64,000 nucleotides of DNA from Romboutsia lituseburensis DSM 797 (GTDB lineage: Bacteria > Bacillota > Clostridia > Peptostreptococcales > Peptostreptococcaceae), in the NCBI RefSeq assembly GCF_900103615.1, contig NZ_FNGW01000005.1, positions 248,001-312,000 of the forward strand, read 5' to 3'. Position numbers and translations under genes: made by a program. Positions 1 through 8,843 of the stretch are shown piece after piece. Each line of letters opens with the position of its first letter. Within the stretch, counting starts at the first letter, position 1. The notes below the pieces were generated by a model, which ran no database searches, had not been told where the DNA came from, and saw only the letters and a list, made by a program, of their open reading frames with translations.

Positions 1-78
1 TTTAGATTTTCTAAATCTCACTAAAACTTTTTTTAATTGGTCTAATAATATATCTATTACTTTTATAATTTTATTCAT
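1..78 (-). CDS. 5' end of an unknown protein, truncated by the window edge
   Basis: An ATG at 76-78 (complement) is preceded by a GAGGTGGT ribosome-binding site and opens a frame that runs 26 codons to the window edge without a stop. The visible N-terminus (MNKIIKVIDILLDQLKKVLV) is amphipathic and basic. A TATAAT-like -10 lies at 111-116 on the same strand. Too little is visible to assign a function. It lies downstream of asnA on the same strand, 65 bp beyond the asnA stop codon. Confidence 0.5.
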   Translation of the reverse strand, partial: MNKIIKVIDILLDQLKKVLVRFRKSK

Positions 79-143
79 ATACCACCTCATAAAAGTTTAA
101 TTTAATACTTATTATAACCTATATGAAGCTTTCAATAAATATA

Positions 144-1148
144 TTATAATAAATGAATTCCAGCTTCTTTACATTCTTTAACCATCTCATTAGGCCAGAT
201 TCCAACTTGAACTTCACCAATATGAGCTTTATTTAAGAAGTACATGCATATTCTTGATTGCCCAATACCTCCACCTATAGTATAAGGAAGCTTTCCTTCT
301 AATAAGGCCTTGTGATAATCCAACTCTCTTCTTTCATTACATCCCGACATTTTTAATTGCTTATCTAAACTTTTTTCATCTACTCTTATTCCCATAGAAG
401 ATAACTCTAGAGCATTATCTAAAACAGGGTTGTAGAAAAGTATATCTCCATTTAATTCCCAATCATCATAATCAGGACTTCTTCCATCATGTTTCTCTCC
501 AGTAGTTAATACCTTTCCTATTTGCATTAAAAATACTGCACCTTTTTCTTTTACTACCTTATTTTCTCTTTCTTTTGGAGTTAATCCTGGATACATATCT
601 AGTAATTCTTGTGATGTTACAAAAGCTATTTTTTCAGGTAATACTTTCTTTATTTCTGGATATATACTGCATACATGATTTTCTGTTGCTTTAAATACAT
701 CATAAATTTTTTCTACAACTTCTTTTAATGTTTGCATGTTTCTTTCTTCTTTATTTATTATAAGCTCCCAATCCCATTGGTCTACATATATAGAATGTAT
801 ATTGTCTAACTCTTCATCTTTTCTTATAGCATTCATATCAGTGTATATCCCTTTGCCAACTGGGAATCCATATTTTTTAAGAGCCATTCTTTTCCATTTA
901 GCTAAAGATTGTACTATTTCAGCTTTCTTACCCATATCAGGAACCTCAAAGCTAACAGCTTTTTCTATTCCATTTAAATCATCATTAGTTCCTGTTTCCG
1001 GTAATACAAATAATGGTGACGATACTCTTGTTAATCTTAATGATTCACCTAATTTATTTTCAAAGAAATCTTTTAAATCCTTTATCGCTTCTTGAGTTTG
1101 TATAACTCCTAAACTTGTTTTATATTGTTCTGGTATTATTAAGCACAT
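144..1148 (-). CDS. asnA: Aspartate-ammonia ligase (asparagine synthetase A)
   Basis: AsnA makes asparagine from aspartate, ammonia and ATP, releasing AMP and PPi, in the cytoplasm. The 334-residue protein matches the family length (about 330) and has the class II aminoacyl-tRNA-synthetase-like fold motifs: GRSPDYDDWELNGDI in the middle and the GGGIGQSRICMYFL nucleotide-binding motif near the C-terminus. The ATG follows an AAGGAG ribosome-binding site. The gene is single and is preceded by a T-box leader with an apparent AAC (Asn) specifier, so expression should rise when tRNA-Asn is uncharged. The assignment is firm. Confidence 0.96.
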   Translation of the reverse strand: MCLIIPEQYKTSLGVIQTQEAIKDLKDFFENKLGESLRLTRVSSPLFVLPETGTNDDLNGIEKAVSFEVPDMGKKAEIVQSLAKWKRMALKKYGFPVGKGIYTDMNAIRKDEELDNIHSIYVDQWDWELIINKEERNMQTLKEVVEKIYDVFKATENHVCSIYPEIKKVLPEKIAFVTSQELLDMYPGLTPKERENKVVKEKGAVFLMQIGKVLTTGEKHDGRSPDYDDWELNGDILFYNPVLDNALELSSMGIRVDEKSLDKQLKMSGCNERRELDYHKALLEGKLPYTIGGGIGQSRICMYFLNKAHIGEVQVGIWPNEMVKECKEAGIHLL

Positions 1149-1240
1149 ATTTTATACTCTCCTTATTTTTTATAATTTGAGTATGACGTCATACATTTAC
1201 TAAATTTAGACTTGGCCTTAGTCTTTTTTAAATATAAAAA

Positions 1241-1534
1241 AACCTTTCGTCTCTATATAAAAATATAGGGACGAAAGGTTTAACTTCCGCGGTGCCACCC
1301 TGGTTAGCTTAAAAAATAAGCTCCACTTATAACGCAGCGAGATTTACTCTCAGTGCATTCCAATTTGATAACGGTTTGGTTCCGACTAAGCCTACTTTAA
1401 TAAATTTCGGTTAGTAACTCCAGGATGTTCTTCAATATAGACTTCGTATTGGACTCTCACTACCACCAACTCGCTGGGACTACATTACTATATTTACTCT
1501 TCCTTTCACAGTCTTTAAAACTTCTTTGTGATTT
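1241..1534 (-). promoter_or_regulatory. T-box riboswitch (asparagine) in the asnA leader
   Basis: On the minus strand the canonical T-box sequence AGGGTGGCACCGCGG lies at 1287-1301. It is followed by a GC-containing terminator stem (GACGAAAGGTT at 1270-1280 pairing with AACCTTTCGTC at 1241-1251) and a U-run. Upstream is a Stem I region with an AG-bulge-like CAGCGAG and GAGAGTCC elements. In the basal stem, AGTAAAT pairs with ATTTATT, and the 3' side of the internal loop reads CTAACCG, which places an AAC codon at 1410-1412. That matches the asparagine product of asnA. The T-box call is firm; the specifier position is my folding by eye. Confidence 0.93.
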
Positions 1535-1540
1535 TATATA

Positions 1541-1569
1541 ATAATAATCTACTTGATTTTATATGTCAA
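1541..1569 (-). promoter_or_regulatory. Vegetative promoter of the asnA T-box leader
   Basis: On the minus strand TTGACA (1564-1569) is separated by exactly 17 bp from TATTAT (1541-1546), close to the sigma-A consensus. It is placed so that transcription would begin just upstream of T-box Stem I. Confidence 0.8.
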
Positions 1570-1814
1570 ATTATTTTTGACATTTTCAAAAAAAACATAT
1601 TTTTTTTAGTTATTCTTTTAATGATTTAAGTTAATTTAAATTAACTAAAACCATTATTATTTTATTATTTTTAAATAAAAATCTTATTTAACTATATTTT
1701 CTAAAAATTTTTAATTTTTTTCAAATATTAAGTTTTTTATTATCTTAATAATTATTTATATGTTATATTTTATAATTCGTAACATTCTTAATTTTATTTT
1801 TTATATTTTTTTAA

Positions 1815-2870
1815 TTATACAATATTGCTTTCATCATCATCGTTTATTGTAGAATTACCTCTTATTTGATCAGCAGTTACAATTTTATAGTTTTTAAATA
1901 TTGCATACCCTATAAATCCAGCTATTATACTGACTACCATACATCCAATAGCTGCTATTGCAACCTTACCTGCAGGGTTATATGCAAACATTATTGCAAG
2001 ACCTGCTATTGGTGTCGCAGTACCTGGTGTATTATTAACTAATCTCATCAGAGATACTATAATACCTGACATTGCCCCACCTATAAAGTTTGTAACATAC
2101 ACAGGTATTGGGTTTGCTGATATAATATCTGATTGTGTTAACGGCTCTATTGCAACAGATATAGTATCTTTTTTTGAACCAAACTTCATTTTTGAGAAAA
2201 ATACATAGTTCATAAATGAAGAACCAAACACAGATAATGCACCTATTGCCATTGGTAAACCTGTTAATCCTATTATAGATGTAAGTGCCATTGAACTAAG
2301 TGGCGCTGTAGCTACAACTGTTATAAGTCCTCCAAGTATTATACCCATAACTATTGGACTAGCATCCGCTGCCTGTATTAAAACTTGCCCTATTTGAAGT
2401 AAAGTATTATTTACTATAGGATCCATTCCCATTGCTATTGCTCTAGCTACAGGAGCTCCAACTATTATTATTACGATTAAATCAAGACCTGCTGGAACTT
2501 TCTCTTCAAATAATTTAACTAAGAATGAAGTTATATAACCTGCTATAAATCCTGGAAGTATTCCAAATCCTGATACAGAAAGTCCAACTAGAACTGCATA
2601 AACAGGTGATACACCTAAAGCTAGTGGTACTAATATACCTGCAGCTACTCCTCCTAATGAACCATTCGCAGCTCCTACACTTTCTAAAAATTTAATTCCT
2701 AGCACTTCTCCAAAGAAAGAAAAGTGAAAAGCTTCAACTAAGAAACTTGCGCATGCTGCACTTGCTAATGCTCCCATAGCTTTCATACCATGAGGAGCTT
2801 TGTAACTAAATAGTGTAAACAGAGCCAGAACAACTAAAAGTAATCCTGTACCCATTAATATTTGTACCAT
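1815..2870 (-). CDS. PTS-type EIIC-like membrane permease (PTS_EIIC_2 family)
   Basis: A 351-residue, very hydrophobic protein with about nine or ten membrane segments and a short acidic cytoplasmic tail. Its small-residue-rich helices (GSLGGVAAGILVPLALG, GSSFMNYVFFSKMKFGSK, TPGTATPIAGLAI) resemble the PTS_EIIC_2 family (PF13303). Members are IIC-like permeases that lack IIA and IIB phosphorylation domains, as here. The ATG follows AGGAGG. The substrate cannot be read from sequence, and no IIA or IIB gene is adjacent. It lies 106 bp downstream of the cystine-type transporter on the same strand and may or may not be co-transcribed. Confidence 0.75.
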   Translation of the reverse strand: MVQILMGTGLLLVVLALFTLFSYKAPHGMKAMGALASAACASFLVEAFHFSFFGEVLGIKFLESVGAANGSLGGVAAGILVPLALGVSPVYAVLVGLSVSGFGILPGFIAGYITSFLVKLFEEKVPAGLDLIVIIIVGAPVARAIAMGMDPIVNNTLLQIGQVLIQAADASPIVMGIILGGLITVVATAPLSSMALTSIIGLTGLPMAIGALSVFGSSFMNYVFFSKMKFGSKKDTISVAIEPLTQSDIISANPIPVYVTNFIGGAMSGIIVSLMRLVNNTPGTATPIAGLAIMFAYNPAGKVAIAAIGCMVVSIIAGFIGYAIFKNYKIVTADQIRGNSTINDDDESNIV

Positions 2871-2976
2871 AAAATTTCAGCCTCCTAAAATGTCTATTTA
2901 TGTTTATATTAGTTTTTACACTATTTAATTACTTATTCTCTTTTATCTAAATCTATTTAATTTTTCTACTGTAAAT

Positions 2977-4356
2977 TTATGCACTTTTTTCATTTAAACC
3001 TTTTTTGTCTATTTTTCCTAATGAATTTGAAACTACAACAGCCGATGTCATAGCTCCATTAACATTTAACATTGTACGTCCCATATCTAATATTGGATCT
3101 ATAGCTAAAATTCCACCTGCTAATGGGAAATATGCACCCATTCCCATACCAGATATAACTACAGACACAGCCATTGTAGCTGTTCCTGGAAGACCTGCTA
3201 TTCCTAAAGATCCTATTGTTACAACTACAACTAACATAACATAGAAGCTAAAATTCATATCAATTCCAGCCATATTAGCTATAGTTACTGCCATTAATGC
3301 TGGATATATTCCTGCACATCCATTCATCCCCATATTAGCACCTAAACTTGCTACGAAACTAGCTGTTCCTAATTCTATTTTAAGCTCATCATTTAAAGCC
3401 TCTATAGTAACCGGAAGAGTTCCTAAGCTCGAACGAGATGTAAAAGCTAACATTAAAGGTTTAGATACTTTCTTTAAATACGTTATTGGATTTATTCCAT
3501 TTAAAGATACTATTAATAAGTGAATTAAAAACATTATAAATACACTAACGTATAACGCTAATATAAATTTAGCTACACCTACAATTGCATTTAATCCATT
3601 TTCAGCTATTGTATTTGCCATTAAAGGTACTACTGCATAAGGCATAAGTTTTATAATAGTTATAGAAACACTAACTATTATTTTATAAAAAGCTTCTACT
3701 AAATTTATAAAAGGCATTATAGTTTCTAGATGTTTTTTTCTAAGCCTTTGTATTGCTAATCCTATAAAAGTTGCAAATATAACTATAGCTACTACATTAG
3801 CATCTGCCATTGATTGAACTGGATTTGAAGGCAAAAGACCACGTAGTGTATCTACTACAGAAGTTATCTCTCTCATTTGTTCAGTAGTTTTAACTACCTT
3901 ATCTCCAACACCTAATTTAAATAAATTTCCTATTATTATTCCTATTATTGTTGCAACTGCTGTTGTGCCTAATAAAGCTACTACTGTTTTAGATGTTAAT
4001 TTACCTAAATTTTCACCTTGATTCATATTCATTATAACTTTTATAATTGATACTAGTACTAATGGTACTATTAACATTTTTAATAGATCCATAAATCCAT
4101 AACCAATTAGTCCATACCATTTACTTACTTCATTAATCCAAGTAAGTTTAGATGGATCTGTAGGAAACTGGGCTACTACTTGAATTAAAAAACCAAGTCC
4201 TATACCTAAAAAGATTGAAACTATCATTAATTGGGTAAATTTAAATTTTCCTTTTAATTTATTTATTAAAAAGAATACTCCTACTAATGTAGCTAAAAAT
4301 ATTACGGTTTTTATATCCGTTATCATTATAAATTGTGATAAAAATGTACTATCCAT
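2977..4356 (-). CDS. tcyP: Sodium:dicarboxylate-family symporter, probable L-cystine transporter (TcyP type)
   Basis: A 459-residue membrane protein of the SDF (PF00375) family. The N-terminal arrangement (a first helix, then KLKGKFKFTQ) and overall length fit the TcyP L-cystine branch rather than the 400-430-residue GltP or DctA branches. The family substrate loop is visible as FTSRSSLGTLPVTIEAL, and the second re-entrant region as GLPGTATMAVSVVISG. TcyP proteins import cystine with a cation gradient. The ATG is preceded by AGGAGGGA. Just upstream is an unusual palindrome array at 4374-4418 that probably regulates it. Family certain, cystine specificity probable. Confidence 0.82.
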   Translation of the reverse strand: MDSTFLSQFIMITDIKTVIFLATLVGVFFLINKLKGKFKFTQLMIVSIFLGIGLGFLIQVVAQFPTDPSKLTWINEVSKWYGLIGYGFMDLLKMLIVPLVLVSIIKVIMNMNQGENLGKLTSKTVVALLGTTAVATIIGIIIGNLFKLGVGDKVVKTTEQMREITSVVDTLRGLLPSNPVQSMADANVVAIVIFATFIGLAIQRLRKKHLETIMPFINLVEAFYKIIVSVSITIIKLMPYAVVPLMANTIAENGLNAIVGVAKFILALYVSVFIMFLIHLLIVSLNGINPITYLKKVSKPLMLAFTSRSSLGTLPVTIEALNDELKIELGTASFVASLGANMGMNGCAGIYPALMAVTIANMAGIDMNFSFYVMLVVVVTIGSLGIAGLPGTATMAVSVVISGMGMGAYFPLAGGILAIDPILDMGRTMLNVNGAMTSAVVVSNSLGKIDKKGLNEKSA

Positions 4357-4373
4357 GATATTCCCTCCTATTA

Positions 4374-4418
4374 ATTATCATTTTGATAATAATATATTAT
4401 CATTATCAAAATGATAAT
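4374..4418. promoter_or_regulatory. Operator-like array of ATTATCA/TGATAAT half-sites
   Basis: Two 17-bp dyads, ATTATCATTTTGATAAT (4374-4390) and its reverse complement (4402-4418), flank an 11-bp spacer. A fifth ATTATCA copy at 4396-4402 overlaps the second dyad. The half-site resembles the TGATAAT element of Gram-positive Fur-family boxes, but the main dyads have it in inverted order with a 3-bp gap. The site begins 17 bp upstream of the tcyP-like start codon and could bind a dimeric repressor or form an mRNA hairpin. Confidence 0.6.
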
Positions 4419-4580
4419 ACAATACTTTTCTTACTTTTTTATAAATTTATTTTGTTATTTTTTTTAATTTTATTTATATTTTTAGAAAAAATTTTAGAAA
4501 ATATACATTTATGTTTATTAATATGAATAAATTGAATTGTTTATCTACAATTATAATTTAGGTATGGTTTAATTATACGT

Positions 4581-4612
4581 AAAAAAGACTACCTCTTAGA
4601 GTAAGGTAGTCT
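4581..4612 (-). terminator. Rho-independent terminator after ptsI
   Basis: On the minus strand AGACTACCT pairs with AGGTAGTCT (4586-4612) and is followed by a run of six T residues. It starts 8 bp beyond the ptsI stop codon. Confidence 0.85.
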
Positions 4613-4619
4613 ATCTATA

Positions 4620-6332
4620 TTACATATTGAAAGTTTTGTCTACATGATTTTTTATTTCTTCAGCAGTTCCCATAGTTAATACTTCATCTGCGAACTTTTT
4701 CATATCCTCATGATTTACAGAAGTTATAAATTTTCTAGCTGGAAGTATAGATATCGGACTCATAGAGAATTCATCAAGACCAAATCCTAATAGTATAGGT
4801 ATCATTCTCTTATCTCCTGCTGATTCTCCACACATTCCTACCCATTTACCTTCTTTATGAGCATTATCTATAGTCATTTTTATAAGTCTAAGTACTGCTG
4901 GGTTAAATTGGTTATAAAGATGACTTATTTTTTGGTTCATTCTATCAACTGCACAAGTATATTGAATTAAATCATTTGTTCCTATTGAGAAGAAGTCAAC
5001 ATGCTTAGCTAATATATCAGTTATTATAGCTGATGATGGTATTTCTATCATCATACCAACTTCTACATCATTAGCATATGGTATACCTTCAGCATCCATT
5101 TCAGCTAAAACTTCTTTTATAACTTCTTTAGCAGCTAATAATTCTTCTAAAGATGATATCATAGGGAACATTATTCTTAATTTCCCATGTACACTTGCTC
5201 TATATAAAGCTCTTAATTGAGTTTTGAATATATCTGTTCTATCTAAGCAAAGTCTTATAGCTCTATATCCTAAGAATGGATTCATTTCATGATCCATTTG
5301 GAAATATGGAAGTTCTTTATCTCCCCCTATATCTAATGTTCTTATAACTATAGGTTTTCCATTCATTCCTTCAAGTACAGCTTTATAAGCTTCATATTGT
5401 TCTTCTTCACTTGGGAAGTCATCTTCTTTATCCATATATAAGAATTCTGTTCTATAAAGACCAACACCTTCTGCGTCATTCTTTATTAATCCTTCTACAT
5501 CATTAGGACTTCCTATATTACCTGCAAGCTCAACATGTCTACCATCTAAAGTTATAGAAGCTTTTCCTTTTAATAATTCTAAAGCTTTTCTTTCTTCTTC
5601 AAACTTAGTTTTAAGCTCTTGGTATTTTACTTTAGTTTCTTCATCTGGATTTACTATTACTTCACCAGTATCACCATTAAATACTATGAAGTCTCCATCT
5701 TTAACCTTAGAAGTTATATCAGTAAGACCAACTACTGCAGCTATTTCTAATGTTCTAGCCATTATAGCTGTATGAGAAGTTCTTCCTCCTATATCAGTTA
5801 AGAATCCTAATACCATTTTCTTATTCATTGTTGCAGTATCAGAAGGAGTTAAATCATGTGCTATTAACACTACTTCCTCATCAAGCCCTGCTAAATCAAC
5901 TACTTTTACACCTAATATATGTCTAAGTACTCTGTTTGTAACGTCTTTTATATCTGCAGCTCTTTCTCTCATGTACTCATTGTCCATTGATTCAAACATA
6001 GTTACAAACATTTCTTTTATTTCATTTAATGCAAAAGCTGCATTTATTTTTTCATCTCTTATTTTAGCTATTGCAGAATCTATTAGTTCTGGGTCTGCTA
6101 AAACTAATAAATGAGCTTCGAATATCTCAGCTTCATGTTCCCCTAATTCTTGGCAAGCTTTTTCCTTAACTCTAGTTAATTCTTCTCTTGAAACCTCAAC
6201 AGCCTTTTGTAATAGAGTTACTTCTTCTTCAACATTTTCGATATTTTTTCTTTCTATAATTAATTCGTTATGCTCAACTACTAATGCTTTTCCTAGAGCT
6301 ATTCCCGGAGATGCTCCTGTTCCTTTGTACAT
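4620..6332 (-). CDS. ptsI: Phosphoenolpyruvate-protein phosphotransferase (PTS enzyme I)
   Basis: Enzyme I takes phosphate from PEP and passes it to HPr, the first step of the PTS. At 570 residues it is full length. The phospho-histidine motif GGRTSHTAIMAR places the active His at residue 187. The PEP-binding barrel is seen in EGVGLYRTEFLY, MFPMISSLEEL and GTNDLIQY, and the C-terminal catalytic Cys lies in MCGESAGD. The ATG follows AGGAGGGAG. ptsH lies 153 bp upstream on the same strand with a hairpin between the two genes, so ptsI is probably a reduced read-through product of a ptsHI transcript or has a second promoter. Confidence 0.98.
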   Translation of the reverse strand: MYKGTGASPGIALGKALVVEHNELIIERKNIENVEEEVTLLQKAVEVSREELTRVKEKACQELGEHEAEIFEAHLLVLADPELIDSAIAKIRDEKINAAFALNEIKEMFVTMFESMDNEYMRERAADIKDVTNRVLRHILGVKVVDLAGLDEEVVLIAHDLTPSDTATMNKKMVLGFLTDIGGRTSHTAIMARTLEIAAVVGLTDITSKVKDGDFIVFNGDTGEVIVNPDEETKVKYQELKTKFEEERKALELLKGKASITLDGRHVELAGNIGSPNDVEGLIKNDAEGVGLYRTEFLYMDKEDDFPSEEEQYEAYKAVLEGMNGKPIVIRTLDIGGDKELPYFQMDHEMNPFLGYRAIRLCLDRTDIFKTQLRALYRASVHGKLRIMFPMISSLEELLAAKEVIKEVLAEMDAEGIPYANDVEVGMMIEIPSSAIITDILAKHVDFFSIGTNDLIQYTCAVDRMNQKISHLYNQFNPAVLRLIKMTIDNAHKEGKWVGMCGESAGDKRMIPILLGFGLDEFSMSPISILPARKFITSVNHEDMKKFADEVLTMGTAEEIKNHVDKTFNM

Positions 6333-6444
6333 AGGTACTCCCTCCTAATGTTTAACTTTTTTTAGATTCAAATATATATTCAATGTTTCTTTACTAAATT
6401 GTCGATTTGTTTTTGTTAATTTATTATTAAGTCTATACCAAACA

Positions 6445-6468
6445 AAACCTCGGGATAAACCGAGGTTT
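6445..6468 (-). terminator. Intercistronic hairpin between ptsH and ptsI
   Basis: AAACCTCGG (6460-6468 complement) pairs with CCGAGGTTT (6445-6453 complement) around a 6-nt loop. On the minus strand it is followed by a T-rich stretch. It probably acts as a partial terminator or processing site that sets the HPr to enzyme I ratio. Confidence 0.65.
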
Positions 6469-6485
6469 ATTTATATAATTATGGA

Positions 6486-6746
6486 TTATTCTCCAAATCC
6501 ACCTTCAACTAATTCAACTAATGCAGCTACTGCAGATTCTTGATCTTCTCCGTTAGCAACAACTGTTAATTCATCACCTTGAGCTAAACCTAAACTCATT
6601 ATTCCCATTATTGATTTAGCATTTACAGTTTTTCCTTTAGCCTTAACTTCTACTACAGATTTGAACTCAGCAGCTTTCTTTACGAACATTCCTGCTGGTC
6701 TAGCATGTAATCCACTTGCATTCTTTATAACTACTAATTTTTCCAT
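6486..6746 (-). CDS. ptsH: Phosphocarrier protein HPr
   Basis: HPr relays phosphate from enzyme I to the IIA domains of sugar permeases. The 86-residue protein has the active-site motif SGLHARPAG with His14. The Gram-positive regulatory serine, Ser45, lies in NAKSIMGIMSLG, so it can be phosphorylated by HPr kinase for catabolite control. I chose the ATG at 6744-6746 because the upstream in-frame TTG lies inside the GGAGG ribosome-binding site. It is the first gene of the ptsH-ptsI pair. Confidence 0.97.
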   Translation of the reverse strand: MEKLVVIKNASGLHARPAGMFVKKAAEFKSVVEVKAKGKTVNAKSIMGIMSLGLAQGDELTVVANGEDQESAVAALVELVEGGFGE

Positions 6747-6890
6747 TTGTGAAACCTCCAATAAATTTATTCTTAAAGTATTTATTTACTTTATTAGCTT
6801 TTAATCTATATCCTTAAAATTCCTTGTATGGTTAGTTGTTCCATTTTTGTCCAATGGTGCATTTTTTGTCCCACTCTAGGAATAATTAAG

Positions 6891-8102
6891 CTAACCTTGA
6901 TTTTTGAAATCTTTCAAGAAGTAATTTGTCAAAAGTTTTGACATTTTGTTCTTTTGCAACGATATAATTGGTCTAATTTCATTGTTCAACGTTAAAATTT
7001 TACTCGTATTGATATTTTTATTTACTGCGTCTATGACTTTATTAAAATCATATAATTGTATTCTATTTATATTATTTTCTTCAAGTTTTTTCTCATATAT
7101 GCAGTAAAATAAATCCTTATATGAAAAATCCTTATCTAGATTTAAAACCTCTCCCACTTTAGGAATTACTACTTCCATTAAAGTTCTTAAGGATGCATCT
7201 TTTTTTATACCTAATAAATTAGAAACGTCCTCGATGGTTTGTTTATCTAATCTCCTGAATTTTTCAAAGCAGTATTCATCATCAAACTTATAATCCACAT
7301 TAAAGTAATATTTAGTTCCTTCATATCTATTATATGCTTTCATAGCATCGAAATAACCTAATTTTATATTTTTTTCTACGCTATCTTTATCTTTATTTAA
7401 AGATCCTCCTAAATATTCCGATGGAATTATAGTTTTTACATTAATATCTTGATGTTTATTTAAACTTATTTTTCCCAAAAAGTCATCTATAAGCCTTATA
7501 ACTACAATATCGTTATAACCTTTATTTTCAAGTAGACTTATTGGCATATTATCAAAAAACATACCATCTAAATAAAGTTTATCATCCATTCTATCTAACT
7601 TAAATATAGGCAAACTTGAACTTGCTATAAGATAATCAGTTAATCTTCCTTTTGGTATATCCTCTAAATATAAAGGATGAGGATTAATTTTTTTATCCCA
7701 ATGAACAGTTACCAACCCAAAATCTTTATTAGAGCTTCTTATGGATTCTTCATTTAAAGTCTTTTCTAATAATTGTCTTAAAGGAGTTATATCTATTCCT
7801 TCATTTTTTCTAGCTTTATTTATCAACCCAATTACTGCATTGAAATTTTTAGCTGTGAAGTCTATGTTTTTGTATTTTTCGTAACTTTCTTCATCAATAT
7901 TCATAAAATGAGTATAATCATAAGTTAACCAAATATCTTCCATAACTTCTATATCATTTTGTAATATATAAGCACCATTTAATGCTCCTATTGAAGTTCC
8001 AGCTACTCCTTGAAACTCTATACCTAGGTCTCTTAAGGCTTTATAAGCACCTATTTGATAAGCACCTTTTGTTCCTCCACCTTCTAATACTAAACCTTTC
8101 AT
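6891..8102 (-). CDS. Patatin-like phospholipase (first of two)
   Basis: A 403-residue acyl hydrolase of the patatin family (PF01734). The oxyanion loop GGGTKGAYQ starts at residue 8, the nucleophile Ser37 sits in GTSIG, and the partner Asp179 is in the YLDGMFFDN motif. This is the RssA/YlbK-like layout, with a C-terminal extension of about 200 residues that has no motif I recognise. The ATG at 8100-8102 is preceded by AGGTG; the earlier in-frame GTG lies within that site. No signal peptide is visible, so it probably acts inside the cell on membrane lipids. The substrate is unknown. Confidence 0.88.
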   Translation of the reverse strand: MKGLVLEGGGTKGAYQIGAYKALRDLGIEFQGVAGTSIGALNGAYILQNDIEVMEDIWLTYDYTHFMNIDEESYEKYKNIDFTAKNFNAVIGLINKARKNEGIDITPLRQLLEKTLNEESIRSSNKDFGLVTVHWDKKINPHPLYLEDIPKGRLTDYLIASSSLPIFKLDRMDDKLYLDGMFFDNMPISLLENKGYNDIVVIRLIDDFLGKISLNKHQDINVKTIIPSEYLGGSLNKDKDSVEKNIKLGYFDAMKAYNRYEGTKYYFNVDYKFDDEYCFEKFRRLDKQTIEDVSNLLGIKKDASLRTLMEVVIPKVGEVLNLDKDFSYKDLFYCIYEKKLEENNINRIQLYDFNKVIDAVNKNINTSKILTLNNEIRPIISLQKNKMSKLLTNYFLKDFKNQG

Positions 8103-8111
8103 ACATATCAC

Positions 8112-8432
8112 CTGTTTTTATTTAGAAAGATATATACGTTTTCAATACTAGACATTCGATTTCCTAAAGGATAAAATTTATAAATCATTTTAAAACACCT
8201 TAAGAATAATGCATAATATTTTATAATACTTTTTAGGATAGAAATTCCTTTAATTAAAATATATTACAACTTTTATGATTTTTCAAGTCGAAATATAAGT
8301 TTTATTCAAATTTAATTTAATATTTTGATATTTTCCACCAAAATTGTATAATTAAATTTAAGTATATTTTATCATAAAGTAACTAAAAAAGTATATACCT
8401 TTCATTTTTTTTATATTAGTTTTGCAAATTAA
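8112..8432. other. Intergenic region upstream of the patatin-like gene
   Basis: About 320 bp of very AT-rich DNA between two minus-strand genes. No reading frame with a ribosome-binding site and no convincing stem-loop were seen. It presumably holds the promoter of the patatin-like gene at its left end. Confidence 0.4.
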
Positions 8433-8777
8433 TTATTTAATTTGGTTTATTGATGGCACTACTTTAACTGCTTTATTAAATAATTTTTGCTCTATTTTTC
8501 CTAAATTCATGCTTCCCATTATATAATTTTCTGGATCAATTAAGTACATTCTTTTATATCCATTTTTAAAAAATGTCATACATACACTTCTTAAGTCTTC
8601 CATATTTTCACATTCGAAAATTGAAGGTCTTACTATCAAGTTATATTGATTTAATCTCATACCTTTTATGCTCTGTTTATATTCACTTAAAAATTTTTGA
8701 GCATCTTTACTACTTATATATCCACTTACATCAATATAAATAGCCTTTTCAGTATTTGAAACGTTCATATTTATCAT
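8433..8777 (-). CDS. Small conserved-looking cytoplasmic protein, possibly STAS-like
   Basis: A 114-residue protein that I do not recognise firmly. It opens with a strand-like KAIYIDVSGYIS, then a helix (DAQKFLSEYKQSI), a second strand (YNLIVRPSIF), a helix (EDLRSVCMTFFKNGY) and KRMYLIDP. This alternating pattern recalls STAS or anti-sigma-antagonist-like folds, but the diagnostic phospho-serine loop is absent. It has no signal peptide or membrane segment. The ATG follows a GGGGGGAT ribosome-binding site. It starts 66 bp after the camA stop codon on the same strand, so it may be expressed with camA. Confidence 0.6.
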   Translation of the reverse strand: MINMNVSNTEKAIYIDVSGYISSKDAQKFLSEYKQSIKGMRLNQYNLIVRPSIFECENMEDLRSVCMTFFKNGYKRMYLIDPENYIMGSMNLGKIEQKLFNKAVKVVPSINQIK

Positions 8778-8843
8778 ATTTAATCCCCCCTATAATACTT
8801 CTTTAATTAATTTAATTATATGAGTATTAAACAGTATTAGTGA

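Noticed and set aside
736-1095. A 119-codon open frame on the plus strand inside asnA
   Set aside because: It overlaps a certain gene in the opposite direction, has no ribosome site and encodes low-complexity Ser/Phe-rich sequence, as expected of an antisense shadow in AT-rich DNA.
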